From Paragyromitra xinjiangensis (taxonomy: Eukaryota > Ascomycota > Pezizomycetes > Pezizales > Discinaceae), in NCBI GenBank assembly GCA_038503065.1, contig JBCAMK010000007.1, positions 806,001 to 870,000 of the forward strand: 64,000 nucleotides of DNA, written 5' to 3'. Shown piece by piece: positions 23,463-35,709 of the stretch. The notes beneath the pieces are model-generated. The model searched no databases, had not been told where the DNA came from, and worked only from the letters and a program-made list of their open reading frames with translations. The position numbers and the translations under genes were made by a program. Position 1 is the first letter of the stretch; each line of letters begins with the position of its first letter.

Positions 23463-26400
23463 ACTCCATCAATTACCGCTCAAAATAACCCAGCGGGAAC
23501 GAGTAGGGTGGTGTCGCCGCGGTAAAGTTAGCGTCGAGTGGTTTGCAGTGTACACAAGACAGCAACACGGTCTAGCGGCTGTCGCGGTACAGGGTCCCAG
23601 CTCAGGCAACCAGCAAAAACGAAAAAGGTGTCGTGGTCATAGTTCCACAGTAACAAAATATCCACCCGAAATGGTTCCGGGGCGTCCCCAAATTTGCCGC
23701 TGCCCAGGCCAATATCACTATTTCCAGGGCCTACATTACATAGACTTTACAACATCATCTTAGCATATCCTCCTTATTAGAAACCCCTGGAGCAAACTGG
23801 TCTTTTAAAATTAAAATTAAAAAAAAGATAGGTAGTAGAGAAGCAATTGTTGGATAGGTAGTCAAGTTTGTGCCTAGATTCCGATTCAATCAGTAGAAAA
23901 CAGACATATGTTAGGTCCTTAAGCGGAAACGAGTGTCTTAGAAAACTAGGTCAAAGCCCCTAGAGAACAATATCTCCTTCGTTCTTGCCAACCTCCCACG
24001 AATGAAGGACAAGGCATTTTCGTTAGGCTCGTTCCCACCCCCTACTGCCTATGGCTGCAGCAAGCTGCGCAGTGGGGCTGGGCACGAGACTACATTTTCG
24101 TACAGATAGTTGTTCTAGCTTTTTCTATGGATGTTGTCCTAGGGGGAAGTTTCCTATCCGACAACCCATCTAAAAACATACCAAAACTTCTACAGACCAT
24201 AGAGAATTTTAGGCCCAGATGGTGAAACCTTTCAAAGACCCCGAGCAAAAGTAAAGAAGCTTCTCCAATATTTTCTCCGGTAAGATTATGTATTCTACAG
24301 TCCCATGAAATATCTTGAGAAAAGAAAAGAGGGAATACCTGTTACGACAGCCCAGACAAGCATTTCTTTTGGGCAACTTTTCGGCTTCGGCTTTCGCAAG
24401 ATCAGTTGCAGCATAAGACACCGCTTCTCGGAACGGAGCCCATATGCAGGCTAGATAGACAGCTGTTGGTTATTCGGTTGATATGTTAGCGCACAACTCG
24501 GTTGAAGATACAGTACAATTGCTTTCTAAGAATGCCGTCAGGGCCGAGAATATAGAAGAATATTCTTATAAGAAGGGCGGCCTAACCTAATGAAGAAGGT
24601 TTACAGAGAAGAGTTTCCCAAATACGGGCTAGGGAGGTAGTTTCGGGGGGTGCTCCACTAAGAATATTCTTATAAAAGATATTCCTATAGGGTGAGTGTA
24701 CTGTACTATCAAAGAGCGACTGAGGATAGCACGACGGGCGCACCTCGCTCTGGAGAATCGCATCACCTAGTTCTCGCGTACTAGCGTAACTTGTGGCAAG
24801 GCATCCTACTGCGCCCCAGAAACGTGCTATCTCCAGCAAAAGTTGAAGAACGAAAAGCAGCTGCATCCAAACCAGACAACTTGATTGCAGTGTGTAGCGT
24901 AGAAGAGTCAAACTTTCGAAATGCCAGGTGATGTAAAGACCTCATAATTCCACACAACTCGAGGTAAAGAACAAGCTCAGAAACGTGAGGGATGTGTTTT
25001 GACTAAACCTCGTAGCTCAGTTGTGCCTGAACGCTACAAAACGAGATCGTTGGTACCTAGACTGGTTAGACAACCATAAACTGAATGTAAATCACACAAT
25101 TGCGAAAAAAAATGACAACCTGAGAATCCAAAGCCATATCAGCATCTTCGAAGCTAGTGAAGTATGAGATTCCCTCAAATCCAAGCAGCGCAGAGGTTCT
25201 TTCAGCCAGCGAGGGTTTGTGAACGATGCAAGTCCGGGTATTTTAAGTAATGAGTACCAACGAAATACGTGAGCAAGTTGTGATAGGCCACCGAATCTAT
25301 TCAACCTTGGTGCATGAGTTATGACTCTCAATTCATGCAGTCATAGGTTTAGCAGTTACGCAGATTTTCTTTTTTTCCTCTGCAGGGTCAGTGGAACTTA
25401 CCGAATTTAGCCGTGGTTTAAACACGTTCTAGCAACATAAGCTTCCAATCGCCCCTCAAAATTTAATAATATAGAGTAGATGTTAAATTCTCTGGCATCG
25501 AGTGCTGTTAGTCGGGGCAAGCCGCTGCCAACCTGATCGATTTATGTGGTTGGCCTGCTCAAATCCAAATTAATCTTTACCTTTGCGGAAGGCCTGGCCA
25601 TTTCAAAGAACGTGGCTGCGGCTTTAGGATTCCCAAAGATGAGGGGGATTTTATTGCGCTTTAGGGTTGGTCTAGGGAAAGTTCACAAATTCGAGGTATC
25701 AGTTCATAGCCTATCACTCAATTCTAAGGTTAGACCCTGTAATAGAATAACAAACCGATTGCTAAGTAACCGTGCATGAGTAAATGGATGTAGATTCTAC
25801 CACATTGGTTTTCTCAACTTACATCAAAACCTTGAATCACCCGCTCATGCTCCTTGATTTTGAGATGGGGGCTAGAAACTCCATCCTAGATTGGCTGTAT
25901 GGGGTACGGTGTAAGTGAGGGAAATAAATGGGAATAAAGGGTGTAGTTCGAGAAAGCAGCAGCTGATCCTCGGCGCTAGCTTTTCCGCGGCATCGTTTAC
26001 GTCTTCGAGCAAGGTGAAACTCTAATTCTAAAATGTACTCCTTGACCTTGAATTTAATGTAGAACCATTCGGCGATGTTTTATATGAAATTTTATTCTCA
26101 ACAAGATACAGATGTTATCTAAGGCTGTTTAAACGAAATATCTTCGTGTATGATTTATCTATCTATCTACGAAATATCTTGGTAACCGTCACCGAGGGCG
26201 AGTGATAATTCATGATCTCTACAACGGCTATTGTATCCGGAGAAAAAGGTCCTTGTAGACTACCGAGACATAGTTTCTCACGAAACAGTCCATATAGTTT
26301 GGGGTGGAATTTTGCATCACCATTCGGTTCCTGCATCTCTGGTAAATCCCCTTTCCAACTCATGATTTCGGGACTGTCTCGCTGCGTGCGATATCACCGA

Positions 26401-26615
26401 ACTCTATTTTGAGGGTGCTAGGAAGTAAAATTCGGAGCAATGTGGAACGAAATACTGATAAGTGCACAAGAAAGAAGGAAGGAAAAAATGAAGAAACCAT
26501 GTGTGGTCTAAATAAGTAACATCAGTTCGTAAAGTTCAAATAACCCAGAGTCCATAATCAACAACCAACCAACGCCTTCCAATCAACAACAACGATAAAC
26601 GATCTTGATGCCGTT
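23463..26615. other. Gene-poor stretch with relics, 3.1 kb
   Basis: No complete gene is seen. A dispersed repeat shared with 34.75 kb lies at 24030-24090. On the minus strand, 24340-24450 reads as an exon-like open frame containing KRNACLGCRNR and ending at a good GT donor; it resembles the start of a Cys-rich (zinc-cluster-like) domain, but no continuing exon was found, so it may be a relic. AAGAATATTCTTATAA-type palindromes occur at about 24557 and 24660. Confidence 0.4.
24030..24090. repeat. Dispersed repeat copy 1
   Basis: The + strand runs from GTTCCCACCCCCTACTGCC through GCAAGCTGCGCAGTG to GGCTGGGCACGAGACTA. The same order of blocks occurs at 34753-34828. Both copies lie in non-coding DNA, suggesting the end or remnant of a mobile element. 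Confidence 0.6.
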
Positions 26616-27767
26616 TTATTGCGTGTCAGCCGGCAACACTGTCTCTCCTTCTTCATATCCCTCCCTTGTTTTTTTACTCGGTCTATCACTAACTCCAAGA
26701 AATTCCCTCGTCCACCCGATGACTCTTTTAATTTTCTCAGCACCACGGTTGTCTTCGGAACCACTATCTAAGTCCACAGCTCTCCACCGCCGTCTTTCCT
26801 TCGCGTCGGAGGAAACCGTTCGATACATCAGCTCAATTCTTGTTTGGTCCTTCCGCACCGTCGCACCATTGACCTGTTTATCCCAGACACCGAGCACCAT
26901 ATTTTGGATGTTGATAACATCCCCAACACGTAGCGCTTCAACAGTATCCACGAAAGCCTTACCAGCAAATGTGAGTGGCCCAGGTGGAAACCACAGGTCT
27001 ATCTTGAAGCCAGCAGCAGTCTCATCACCAACCACAAGGGTTTGTTTGCTCCGCACTGTATTAGAATATTTCGGTTGAAATGTGCGCTGTGGGAATATAT
27101 GGGTTATTCCGGCAATGATGGAGACGCGGATTTTTAGTTTGATAGACTCAATATAGCTTGCGGTGGGAAGTTTCCCAAGGTCTGTCAATGCTGCCGTTTG
27201 AATGTGAGGAAGTGAGGAACGTGGGGCTGAAGAGTCGAGGGAAGAGAAAGAAGAGAAGGTCATGTCGGTGGTAGCAAATGAGACCGTAAGATCTGGGCCG
27301 GTGACTGGGGAGGATGGGATGTTATGTGCCGCGAAGGAACGAGACATGTCATCATCCCTATCAGTATCGCCGGTAGGAGGAAAGGTAGAAGACGTAGTAG
27401 AGCCATCGCTGGTACTGGTGGAGGCTACCGGGTCTGGGATAATGGGAGTGTAGACATCAGGCCCTTGGGAGAACCCGGTACGAAGGTGCTTTCGCTTCAG
27501 CGGTAGGATCCGCCAAGCTGCGGGAGAGTCCGTTGGGCTGGGGGGTTGAGTTGATGTCACATGATCTACGCTGCTGCTAGCCTGGCCTCGAGAAGTGGGG
27601 AGACTTTCATCGTCAAGTAAGAGTTGGGAGGCACGAGGAGCTCCGAGGAGAATGATCGTTCTTCCCGATTGGATTCGTGTTACAGGTGAGAAGTTAACTG
27701 AGGACTCGGGGGAGTTCTCGAGGGAGTTCTCGGCAGTTCGGTAGCTGGAAGGCGGGGGAGAACTCAT
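26616..27767 (-). CDS. Conserved fungal OB-fold-like protein
   Basis: This is a single-exon gene of 383 residues from the preferred start at MSSPPPSSYR; an in-frame upstream ATG at 27839 would add 24 residues. Residues 1-190 are Ser/Thr/Pro-rich and disordered. The C-terminal half (about 190-345) has beta-rich blocks: YIESIKLKIRVSIIAGITHI, then TLVVGDETAAGFKIDLWFPP, then LRVGDVINIQNMVLGVWDKQ. This pattern matches fungal proteins annotated as nucleic-acid-binding OB-fold proteins, in which 'GDET..GF.I..W' and 'L...D.......V..G..' recur. A DNA-repair or telomere-type role is possible but not shown by sequence. It ends with an acidic, basic-patched tail. Confidence 0.65.
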   Translation of the reverse strand: MSSPPPSSYRTAENSLENSPESSVNFSPVTRIQSGRTIILLGAPRASQLLLDDESLPTSRGQASSSVDHVTSTQPPSPTDSPAAWRILPLKRKHLRTGFSQGPDVYTPIIPDPVASTSTSDGSTTSSTFPPTGDTDRDDDMSRSFAAHNIPSSPVTGPDLTVSFATTDMTFSSFSSLDSSAPRSSLPHIQTAALTDLGKLPTASYIESIKLKIRVSIIAGITHIFPQRTFQPKYSNTVRSKQTLVVGDETAAGFKIDLWFPPGPLTFAGKAFVDTVEALRVGDVINIQNMVLGVWDKQVNGATVRKDQTRIELMYRTVSSDAKERRRWRAVDLDSGSEDNRGAEKIKRVIGWTREFLGVSDRPSKKTREGYEEGETVLPADTQ

Positions 27768-29025
27768 GAGATATTTTTGGCTGATTGCCGTACTTTGCAA
27801 ATTTTTTTTGGAGATGGCCCTCTGGCACGATATCCCCATGTACTTAATCTATGTAGTTTCTGGGCGCTCTTGTTTAGTCACAAAAAGTCCCTGCTTCCGG
27901 ACGTTGACAGCACCAGGATGACTTGCTTCCCCGACAACCGGATTGTTTGCTTATTCTTGTTCCTGAGTTAGAAAGAAAGCAGGCAGACAGAGAGAAAAGC
28001 GTCACCATTAGCCTGGAACCCTCCGAATAGAAGCGTAGTCAGTGCACACGTACTCGTACTTCCGGTATTTGCAGTCCTGTTTTGTGAAATCTGCACAGTA
28101 AGACATGTAAACAATATACCAGGATAGGATTGTTGTGTTGATATTTGTGCGAGGTGGATGCCTTTCTTGGACTCATCCTATTCCTTTTTGCGCATCTCAA
28201 CGTCTTACTTTGGATTTGTGTCTACACATCATGCAAGAGGAGATGCAGTTGGCGGGGACGGCGTATCCTTTTGGGAGGCTGTGATTCGGTGTAGAGCAGG
28301 GCAAAAGAGAGGCAGCGGAAAGGTTTGACAGGCCGTTGAGATGCAGCGCATGCAGGAGGGAGAACAGGAGATGCCAACAACAGATCCATAACAAGGAAAA
28401 TAGAGGGGGGGCCGGTTGCTGGGAGACGACCAAGGGTGTGTCTGTCTTTCCCCGATGTGGAGCCGGGGGTGGAGATTTATCAGGATGCGGGGGCTGAAGT
28501 TACCGTAGCAACAGACACAGAGCCGCCGTTCACGTTGCCAGCTCAGTGGTAAGTAAACAACGGGCTCGATGCAAAAAGCTTCCCCCACGACCGAACACGC
28601 AGCTTGACGAGATTCTTGTGCCCGGTTTGTTACTTATCCCCTCAGTTTCCCATCTGCCTACTTCTTTTTCTTCTCTCTTCGCCCTCCTTCCTTGTCCAGA
28701 TCCTCGTGACAGTCCCTCCTTCGCTTGAACCTTTGTTGACTCTGTGGTGTCTCGAAGTGTTTCTTCACCCCTTTCCGCCCCCCCTTTGCTACATCCTTCA
28801 CCCCTTCTTCCCCACACGTTGCTCATCATCTTCACTTTTATACATCTTTCTTACCATCCTCTTCCTTGTATTCTCAGCAGGTCTTTAGAGAGCTGGTGGT
28901 TCTCTTCGTATCAATTGCAGGTGCAATTGCTCGATTTCCTCCAACTTTCATATAGACTCTGCAATCTGGCTACAAACATCAATACGGCTACCTACATATT
29001 TGTGTAGAAACATTCTTCCGCCACA
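27768..29025. promoter_or_regulatory. Divergent promoter, OB-fold gene / GBD-FH3 gene
   Basis: These 1.26 kb lie between divergent starts. The right 400 bases are an extended CT-rich leader (28600-28880) typical of fungal 5' UTRs. Frames here are low-complexity artefacts. Confidence 0.5.
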
Positions 29026-32000
29026 ATGGCTCCTGCAATGGCTCCGGCCTCGACTATAACGGCCCCCCCTCATACTCCAAGCCATAAACGGTCGGCCACA
29101 GCAATCTTTAAGTCGATTGTTTCCCCACATAAATCCTCTCACAAGAAGACTGCATCGCAGTCCCTCGGCCCTTCGAACCCACTCAATACCTATATGACTA
29201 GCTCTCGAGCCCCTCCACAGTTGCCACCTCTCGATTCCTCGACCTTTCTGCCTCCTTTAGATCCACCACAAGCCCCATTTGCGCAACAAGCTCGTCACAA
29301 GAGGTCTCTCTCTTCGTTGTCGATCGCCTCTTTCACGTCAAGGAAGGAAGTTCCAGGCTCTCCTACTAGGTCTATTAGGGGAAGCATGGATATCAGAGGG
29401 GCTGTGCTTGACATTCTTCACGGTGACCAAAATTCTGTAAAGCATGAGAAGAAGCCCAACAAAACTAGGAGTACCATCGACTTTTCTATCCTCAGGCAGA
29501 AGGGCCATAAAGGCAAGAAATCCATGCATGATCTGAAAAGCTTGTTCAGGGATAAGGAAAATCAACGGCCAACCCCAGAAATTACCCCTAGTTCTTCTGC
29601 AGGTTCTGGGTTCGCTACCGAGCCTAGCTCTATTAACGGTGGAGCTACTGGCTTGCCAGGATTACCCCTCTTCACTCTGCCTCAGAATCACCCACACGCG
29701 CAAGGGATGAGATTTGGCAATTCAAAGACCAACACTCCGCGAATTACCCCACAGCCTTCAAATTCTTCTTTACAGCGGAGCCTCTTACCAGCTTTGCCAT
29801 TAGCTACGGCGCCGCGGTCTTCCGGCTCTTCCGCTAATTCGAGCTCCTCAGCAAGTGTCAAACAGGAGAGTACTGAGCAGCAACGGACGAATACCGAGGA
29901 CTTGGTTAAGAAATACACACCGATGGAATATACACCCTCATCCCAACGCAATTTTTTCCAACAGTATGAGCAGCCCATGCTCCTTCCTAAGCCTATATCT
30001 AGCGTTAGTTCAAAGCAGCGCCCGAAGAGCTCTTACATCCCACATTCAGCTTCCGGTGCATCCACTGGTTTTAGCGTGGCTTCTCCGAGGAGAACGAGCA
30101 TTGAGCTCCGGCAAAGCTGGGAGAATAGGCGATCCGAAGTCTCCGGCAACGGTTCTGCTGGTAAACGATCACCGACTGGAAGTGAAGGCAGTGGAAAGAG
30201 TGAAAAAAGCGGTAGCGGTGCAGGATTAGATTTGGCTGGAATTGATATCGCATTTGAGGCTCTACTGGTTCGTTAATTTAACATCATGATATATCACTCG
30301 ATAGGCTTCTCCCACTAACTTTCCTTGTACAGGATTCTAGAGGTGTCCCAACGAATATGCGCGACCGCATGCGGAGTCTTGATATCAGAGTCAAGCAGGA
30401 ATTTATCCGAAAAGAAGCTCAGATGGAGAAGTCCGCCGAAAAGAGTGCGACTTCTTTTTCTGGTACCGGCATTTTTGGAAAAAGACCTCAAACATCATAC
30501 GGCGCAAAGTCTGAAATCAGACCAAAATCAAATGAGGGAGACAAGAGCCCACCGGCAAGCCCCGCCAAAAAAACCAGGCCACGGAGCCGCACGCTTGTTG
30601 GTACTACGAAGGGGGACCTTGCCACTGCTTCAACCGCGCCTAGCTCGCCTAAGAAAAAGAATTTTGAGATGGGACCTCCACCCGAAAAAAGCCTGAGAGT
30701 GAAGGGTGCTATTTTTCCACCTGCTTCTACCGCTGCTATTGCAAGCAGTGGCCCCATATCCCCAGTTATGGTAGGGACCCTTATCCCAGAAGAGTGGGTT
30801 GACTGGTTGGAGGTTGCTGGAGTACCGAAGAACATGGGCAACAAAGTGTTTGCCGAGGAGATTGACGGAAAAGGTCCTACCGGAAGCGGTGAATCGGGTA
30901 TGAAGGATGTTGAAATTGCCGCTTTGCACAAGCTCAGACTCGTCCTGAGGAATGAACGTTTGAAGTGGGTTGAGAAGTTCATCGAACTAGATGGCATGCA
31001 AGCAGTATGGGGCGTGGTTGAACGGGTCCTTGGTGTTGAGTGGAGGTACACTTCCCTTCCTATTTTACTGAGTGAAAAACTTTTTAGTTTTCTTCGGGGT
31101 ATTAATTTATTTCGGTAATACAGGGAGGATCATGAAGACCAGTTGCTTCACGAGTTGCTGCTGTGCCTTAAGGCCCTCTGCACCGCTACCTCAGCTCTTA
31201 GAAAGCTATTAGAGATGGAGACGATCATCTTCCCACGCTTGATCGAACTTTTGTTCGATGAAGAGAAGAAAGGGCCCTCAGAATTCACTACTCGTGGTTT
31301 GATAATTCAGTTACTCTTTACCCATCTTTCCAATGCAACTATTGGGCAACGGCCGGAGCGAACTCGCAGAATCCTAGCATATGTTGCCGACAAAGTTCCC
31401 AAGGAAGACAAGCGACCAATCGAGTTTATCGAAGCAGCACATACCAGAAGGCCCTACAAGCGGTGGTGCAGAGAGGTCGTCAACGTTACAAAGGAGGTCT
31501 TTTGGATCTTCTTACATGGAACAAATGTCATTCCTCTTCCCACGTCGTACAACCCCGCTAGTGAGCGTGAAACGTACAGCTCTCTCCACTTTCCAGCCGA
31601 GCGTCCACCAGTACCTGCTGCCCCGTATGTCGGCGGTGTCGAATGGGAGGCAACAAACTACCTCGCTAACCACTTGGATTTACTTAATGCCTGCACTGCA
31701 AGCTTAGAGACAAGGGAGGAGAGGAATAATCTCCGACTCGATCTGCGCAACTCTGGGTGGGAAAAAGCACTTGGTGGAAGTCTGCGAACCTGCAAGGAGA
31801 AGCTGCATACTGCTCTTCATGAAGGACTTAAGACATGGGTTGCCGCCGCCGCCGCCGACAATTGGGAGGTAGCTGATGTGAGGTTTGGACCGAGATTTGA
31901 GAGGCATTATCACAAAGAGGTCAGCGACAAGGAAGAAAGGAGAGAGCGAAGGAAGAAGAAGGCGCAGCAGCAGCAGCAACAGGAAGAGTCAAAGGTTGAG

Positions 32001-32066
32001 CTTCCAAAATTGAGTTTCGATCATGGCAGTAATCGTGAGGCCGAGGGTGGGGGATGGCTCTATTGA
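29026..32066 (+). CDS. Formin-like Rho-GBD/FH3 armadillo protein lacking FH1/FH2
   Basis: Three exons (29026-30267, 30333-31045, 31124-32066) encode 965 residues. Residues 1-400 are disordered and Ser/Pro-rich. Near residue 408 comes FEALLDSRGVPTNMRDRMRS, the hallmark of the diaphanous-type GTPase-binding domain; the motif is completed across intron 1. About 600-900 is an armadillo-type FH3-like domain (EEWVDWLEVAGVP, then FIELDGMQAVWGVVERVLG, LHELLLCLKALCTATSALRK, and LEMETIIFPRLIELLFDEEK). The protein then ends with a charged coiled segment and poly-Gln. No FH1 proline tracts or FH2 actin-nucleation domain follow; the frame closes and 1.5 kb of non-coding DNA comes next. It probably binds Rho-type GTPases in polarity or cytokinesis; the exact orthologue is not known to me. 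Confidence 0.82.
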
Positions 32067-33549
32067 GCCGTTGATTTGTTTTCGAGTTTTATATCCCTGC
32101 TTTCTGTTTTTTTTTGGTGTGTTTGGAGTATTTTCTTGGGCCTGGCTATCACTTATTTCTTTCCAAAGCGATCGATTATGAATTATTCACGATGATTAGA
32201 CGAATCTTCTTTCTTTTGTTGTATTTTTTGTTATCTTTTAACTTGCATCTCTTTCATGTTTGCATTGGGTATTTTGGGATGAAGGAAACGATACCTTGGG
32301 TTACACCGGTTGGCTGGGGAGAGAACGACAGCGGCAGCGAAAATACTAACACGGGTTGTAGTTGAAAGGCCAATCATACCTCATAAATATCTTAACGATA
32401 GGAGTCCTGGAGGTTGAGTTTCACTACAAGCGGGATTTGGGCGGTGTCTTCTCTTTTTCTATTTTATGTTCTTTGCAGGCTGTTCGATATTGGAGGTCTC
32501 TTTTATCTTTAGCTCCTATTCGTTTGGTTTGATTCTGTGGTTCTTTTTTTTCTTGGTATGTTTTTCTTGTCTATATAGAGATGACCATTGCATTGGTGTC
32601 TCGCCCGGAGTTTTGTCCTTTGCTTTTACCTTTAACGATCTCATATTATACCAGTCTCTTCGCTTCTTCCTTTTTCCTTCATAGTGTGTTAATTTCTTGT
32701 TGATAGTTTGATGTTTGAAGGGCATTCTACGTTCGGTGCGGTGCAGTCTTGGAACCTATCAGGCTATGATATATTTTACATGGCCCTGGAGCGCCGATGA
32801 GCAGGTTTGTGGAAGGGAGGGTGTCTGGTCTTATGTTTTGGCGGGAATTTGTCAAGTTTTGTGTTGATAACGATAGTTAACGAGCATTTCAAACCGATCT
32901 TCAAGCGAGTCTTCTTTTTGTGATATCATACATGAATATGCCTATTAATTTTCGATTTTGGATTGAGTGTGTTTTTAATGAAATGCAATTGTTGATTTCC
33001 TCTTGGAGATATTATCTGTTGTTTACTTCACTATCTCAAGTGAACGCCAGTTCATGTCATAGCGGACGATTTGCTGCATGCGTCAGCGTGAGTCAACTAT
33101 TTCGTCACGAGCCCAGTCACGGACGTCCGATGCAGCCTAATTCGCAAAACTTGCCCCGATGGCGAAGCGAGTTTAGTCAACATACGATAGCAGTGTGGTA
33201 ATTTTTGGACATGATTTGCTTGCATCTGCACGAATCCCTGGAAGACGGTAAAATTCCGAGTGATATCGCATGATGGTAACTGTACCCCCAAACGTCGACG
33301 AAGTAAACAAAAGATCTAGCGAATCAGCTGATTTCAGCTAGCCCAGAAACTAAGCCAGGGGGCTAAATCAAGAGATCTTAATAGAATGGTGGTTCAATGT
33401 TCACAGGATAACTGTTCCACCGAAGGGGCCCGTAGAATAGTATAAACTTTTAACCTGAGGTATTTGCAAACCCCAACGTAATTCTCCACTTCTTCTAACA
33501 ACTCGAGATCATCTCAATTATCCAACTTGATAGAGTAGCAAGAAACAGT
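32067..33549. other. Intergenic, T-rich
   Basis: The first kilobase is very T-rich on + and probably includes a long 3' UTR. Nothing else was recognised. The region before 33550 looks like a short A/T-rich promoter and leader. Confidence 0.4.
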
Positions 33550-33891
33550 ATGGGTTGCGGATCGCTCAGCACCCTTCGCGCCTCACGTCACCCACCTGCA
33601 CCCGCACCCAATGCGGACGCTCACTACGATATCCCTCTTCCCGCGTCTCTACCAGTTCCCGCGTTCCCGACCTTGGAAGGTTATGAAGACTATGGAAGCG
33701 AAGTAGCGTTGGAGGAGAATGCCTGGCGGCCATATTATGAGAGGCAGGCCAGTGCTATGACTCCACTCAGATATTCGATGCACGGGTATAATGTGCCGGC
33801 TGCAAAGGATGGTGTGAGGGGGAGAAAAAAAGAAAAGAAGGAGGATCCAGTGGTTGTGGAAGTTGTGGGGGAAAAATCTGATGGCGTTTGA
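33550..33891 (+). CDS. Small hypothetical protein, possible N-acylation
   Basis: This is a single-exon frame of 113 residues with coding-like composition and a clean leader. It starts MGCGSLSTLRASR; Gly2-Cys3 is the arrangement used for N-myristoylation plus palmitoylation, although residue 6 is Leu rather than the favoured Ser/Thr. The middle is Pro/Ala-rich (HPPAPAPNADAHYDIPLPAS) and the C-terminus is Lys-rich (GRKKEKKEDP). No known domain was recognised. It may be a small membrane-tethered protein or a chance frame; a spliced continuation cannot be excluded because a GT lies shortly after the stop. Confidence 0.45.
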   Translation: MGCGSLSTLRASRHPPAPAPNADAHYDIPLPASLPVPAFPTLEGYEDYGSEVALEENAWRPYYERQASAMTPLRYSMHGYNVPAAKDGVRGRKKEKKEDPVVVEVVGEKSDGV

Positions 33892-35709
33892 AGGATAACC
33901 GGTATGCTTTCCTACAAGCCCCCAGCCTTCTTGTTTTGAGATGCCTCTCTTGTAATTTGTCTAACAGAGCCGCAGTGATCGTCATCACAAGTTGGATTTA
34001 GTAATTTCAGCTTTTGTTTGGTCGTCCGTGTTTGGGTTACGATATGCGATAACTTTGGAAAGCTTGGTTGTGGCTTATGGTTTGGAGGGATATCGGAAAG
34101 ATTAGGAGCTACCTTCCCTATGGCTGCAAACGCTGTATGGAAGATTCTTGTTATCTGGAGCGTCTTAAAACTGCTTTAAAATTGGATCTGTAGATTACAT
34201 AGTTAATGGTTAAATTAAAACCACGCCTTGAGTAATTGGACGGTAATTTTAGGGCCCGGGTCTCTTTGCCAATGCCTGGACGACATATATATGGAAGGAT
34301 TTCGGGATAGATAATTGGTTTTTGCCTAGTGGCTAGCGGATTGAAATGACATGTAGTGTTAACATGATTAGGGACATGCAAAATAGGAAAAATAATAAAA
34401 TTACCATATATACATAGTGTACGCAATGTCGATATGTCCTCTAGCAAAAGGTGGTAACATGAGAGAAGAATTCACTATGGATATATACATGTAGATACTC
34501 ACCTAAAATACATGTATATTTATATTTAGCTACGCTTGGGGCATTCATATTCGGCTATAGTACTTCTCTGGCTTCGAATGGAGCTTTTGATGCGTATTAT
34601 GCGTGATACTGTAGTCTCTATGATCCTTTCTACCTTAATTTCACTTTGTCACTACCAATGCTAGGCAGTATGCAGCGGCGTTAGGTTCAAATGATCTTGA
34701 ATGTTAATATGTATTTCGTTTATTAATAGTGTCTTGGTCAACTATCAGGCTTGTTCCCATCCCCACCTACCATAGGTTGCTGCGCACCGGTACGTAGCAA
34801 GCTGCGTAGTGAGGCTGGGCACGAGACTAGTCAATTTTACTTTCCCCTTTAATGTGGTGGCATGTGGTGGCTTTGGCTCATCATGCATGCTTTTATTGGG
34901 GTTTGGCCTTGGGTCCTAGCATAATATTGTTGCAAAAAGCAGGTGCATCTTCCAAAATGCCCTCGCTGATTTTAGGCTGGGAAGAGTGGGCACTTTGGTA
35001 AATTCCCTATAATTTGAGGATCAAGCTGGTATCATTTTTCTTCGGCTAACCACTGTTTCTTGTTAGTATCCCACTGTAAAATTAAATACTATCCTATCTG
35101 CTGGCACATCCTGAAATTGAACTTTTGCTATCTATAACCCTTCTATTTACCAATAGGTATTTATTTAGAAGCAGTAGGGTAATTGGCACGGCGGCCTATA
35201 GCTAACGTTGGCCATCGGGGTGCCATTACACCATATTTGTTTGAGGGTTATATCGTGTTGAAATTCCAGCGGGAAACCGTTTGATTCGAAGAAAGTTACT
35301 GAGGCTCCTAGAATTAAGCCCTTCAATCATGAAGCGGAATCAGGGTTGACGTGACTATATTTAAGGTTATTTCGACTTTTTTAATTTAGGGGTAGTATCT
35401 CACGTCCTTTACTTACCTCTACAGTCTCTATATCCGAGTGATATGGGACAATTTAACGTTGGCTGTAGTCCGTTTTAGGATCCTCGGGAATTGTAGATCT
35501 CTGGGCATCTAGTAGAAAGTTTCGGTATTTATGGTGGTGATTTGTTCGTTTGTGGTTGCACTATGTTTCGGTCTCTTGGGATCTGCTGCGGCGGTGCTGA
35601 GGATAACCCTAAACCTGATGATCACTTGACTAGCAATAAGAGCCGCGTTTAGCTGCGATAAGCGACAACAGCACCTCAGGCTCTGCCCCCTTCTTGCAAG
35701 CCTCTCGAA
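33892..35709. other. AT-rich intergenic stretch
   Basis: No gene is seen in 1.8 kb. It contains two TACATGTA palindromes (34486 and 34509) and the second copy of the dispersed repeat (34753-34828). The last 150 bases should hold the SEC10 promoter. Confidence 0.4.
34753..34828. repeat. Dispersed repeat copy 2
   Basis: This matches the 24030 copy in order (GTTCCCATCCCCACCTACC, then GCAAGCTGCGTAGTGAGG, then CTGGGCACGAGACTA). It carries about 15 extra bases in the middle (TGCTGCGCACCGGTACG), where GC-rich inverted arms could fold. Same strand as copy 1. Confidence 0.6.

Noticed and set aside
23317..23763. 148-codon + strand frame
   Set aside because: It overlaps the first exon of the 516-residue minus-strand gene in antisense and has no coding signature of its own.
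25005..25055. GTAGCTCAG string resembling a tRNA D-arm
   Set aside because: There is no matching T-arm or acceptor stem at the right distance.
28197..28888. Overlapping CT-rich frames upstream of the GBD/FH3 gene
   Set aside because: Low-complexity pyrimidine leader; frames on both strands are artefacts of composition.
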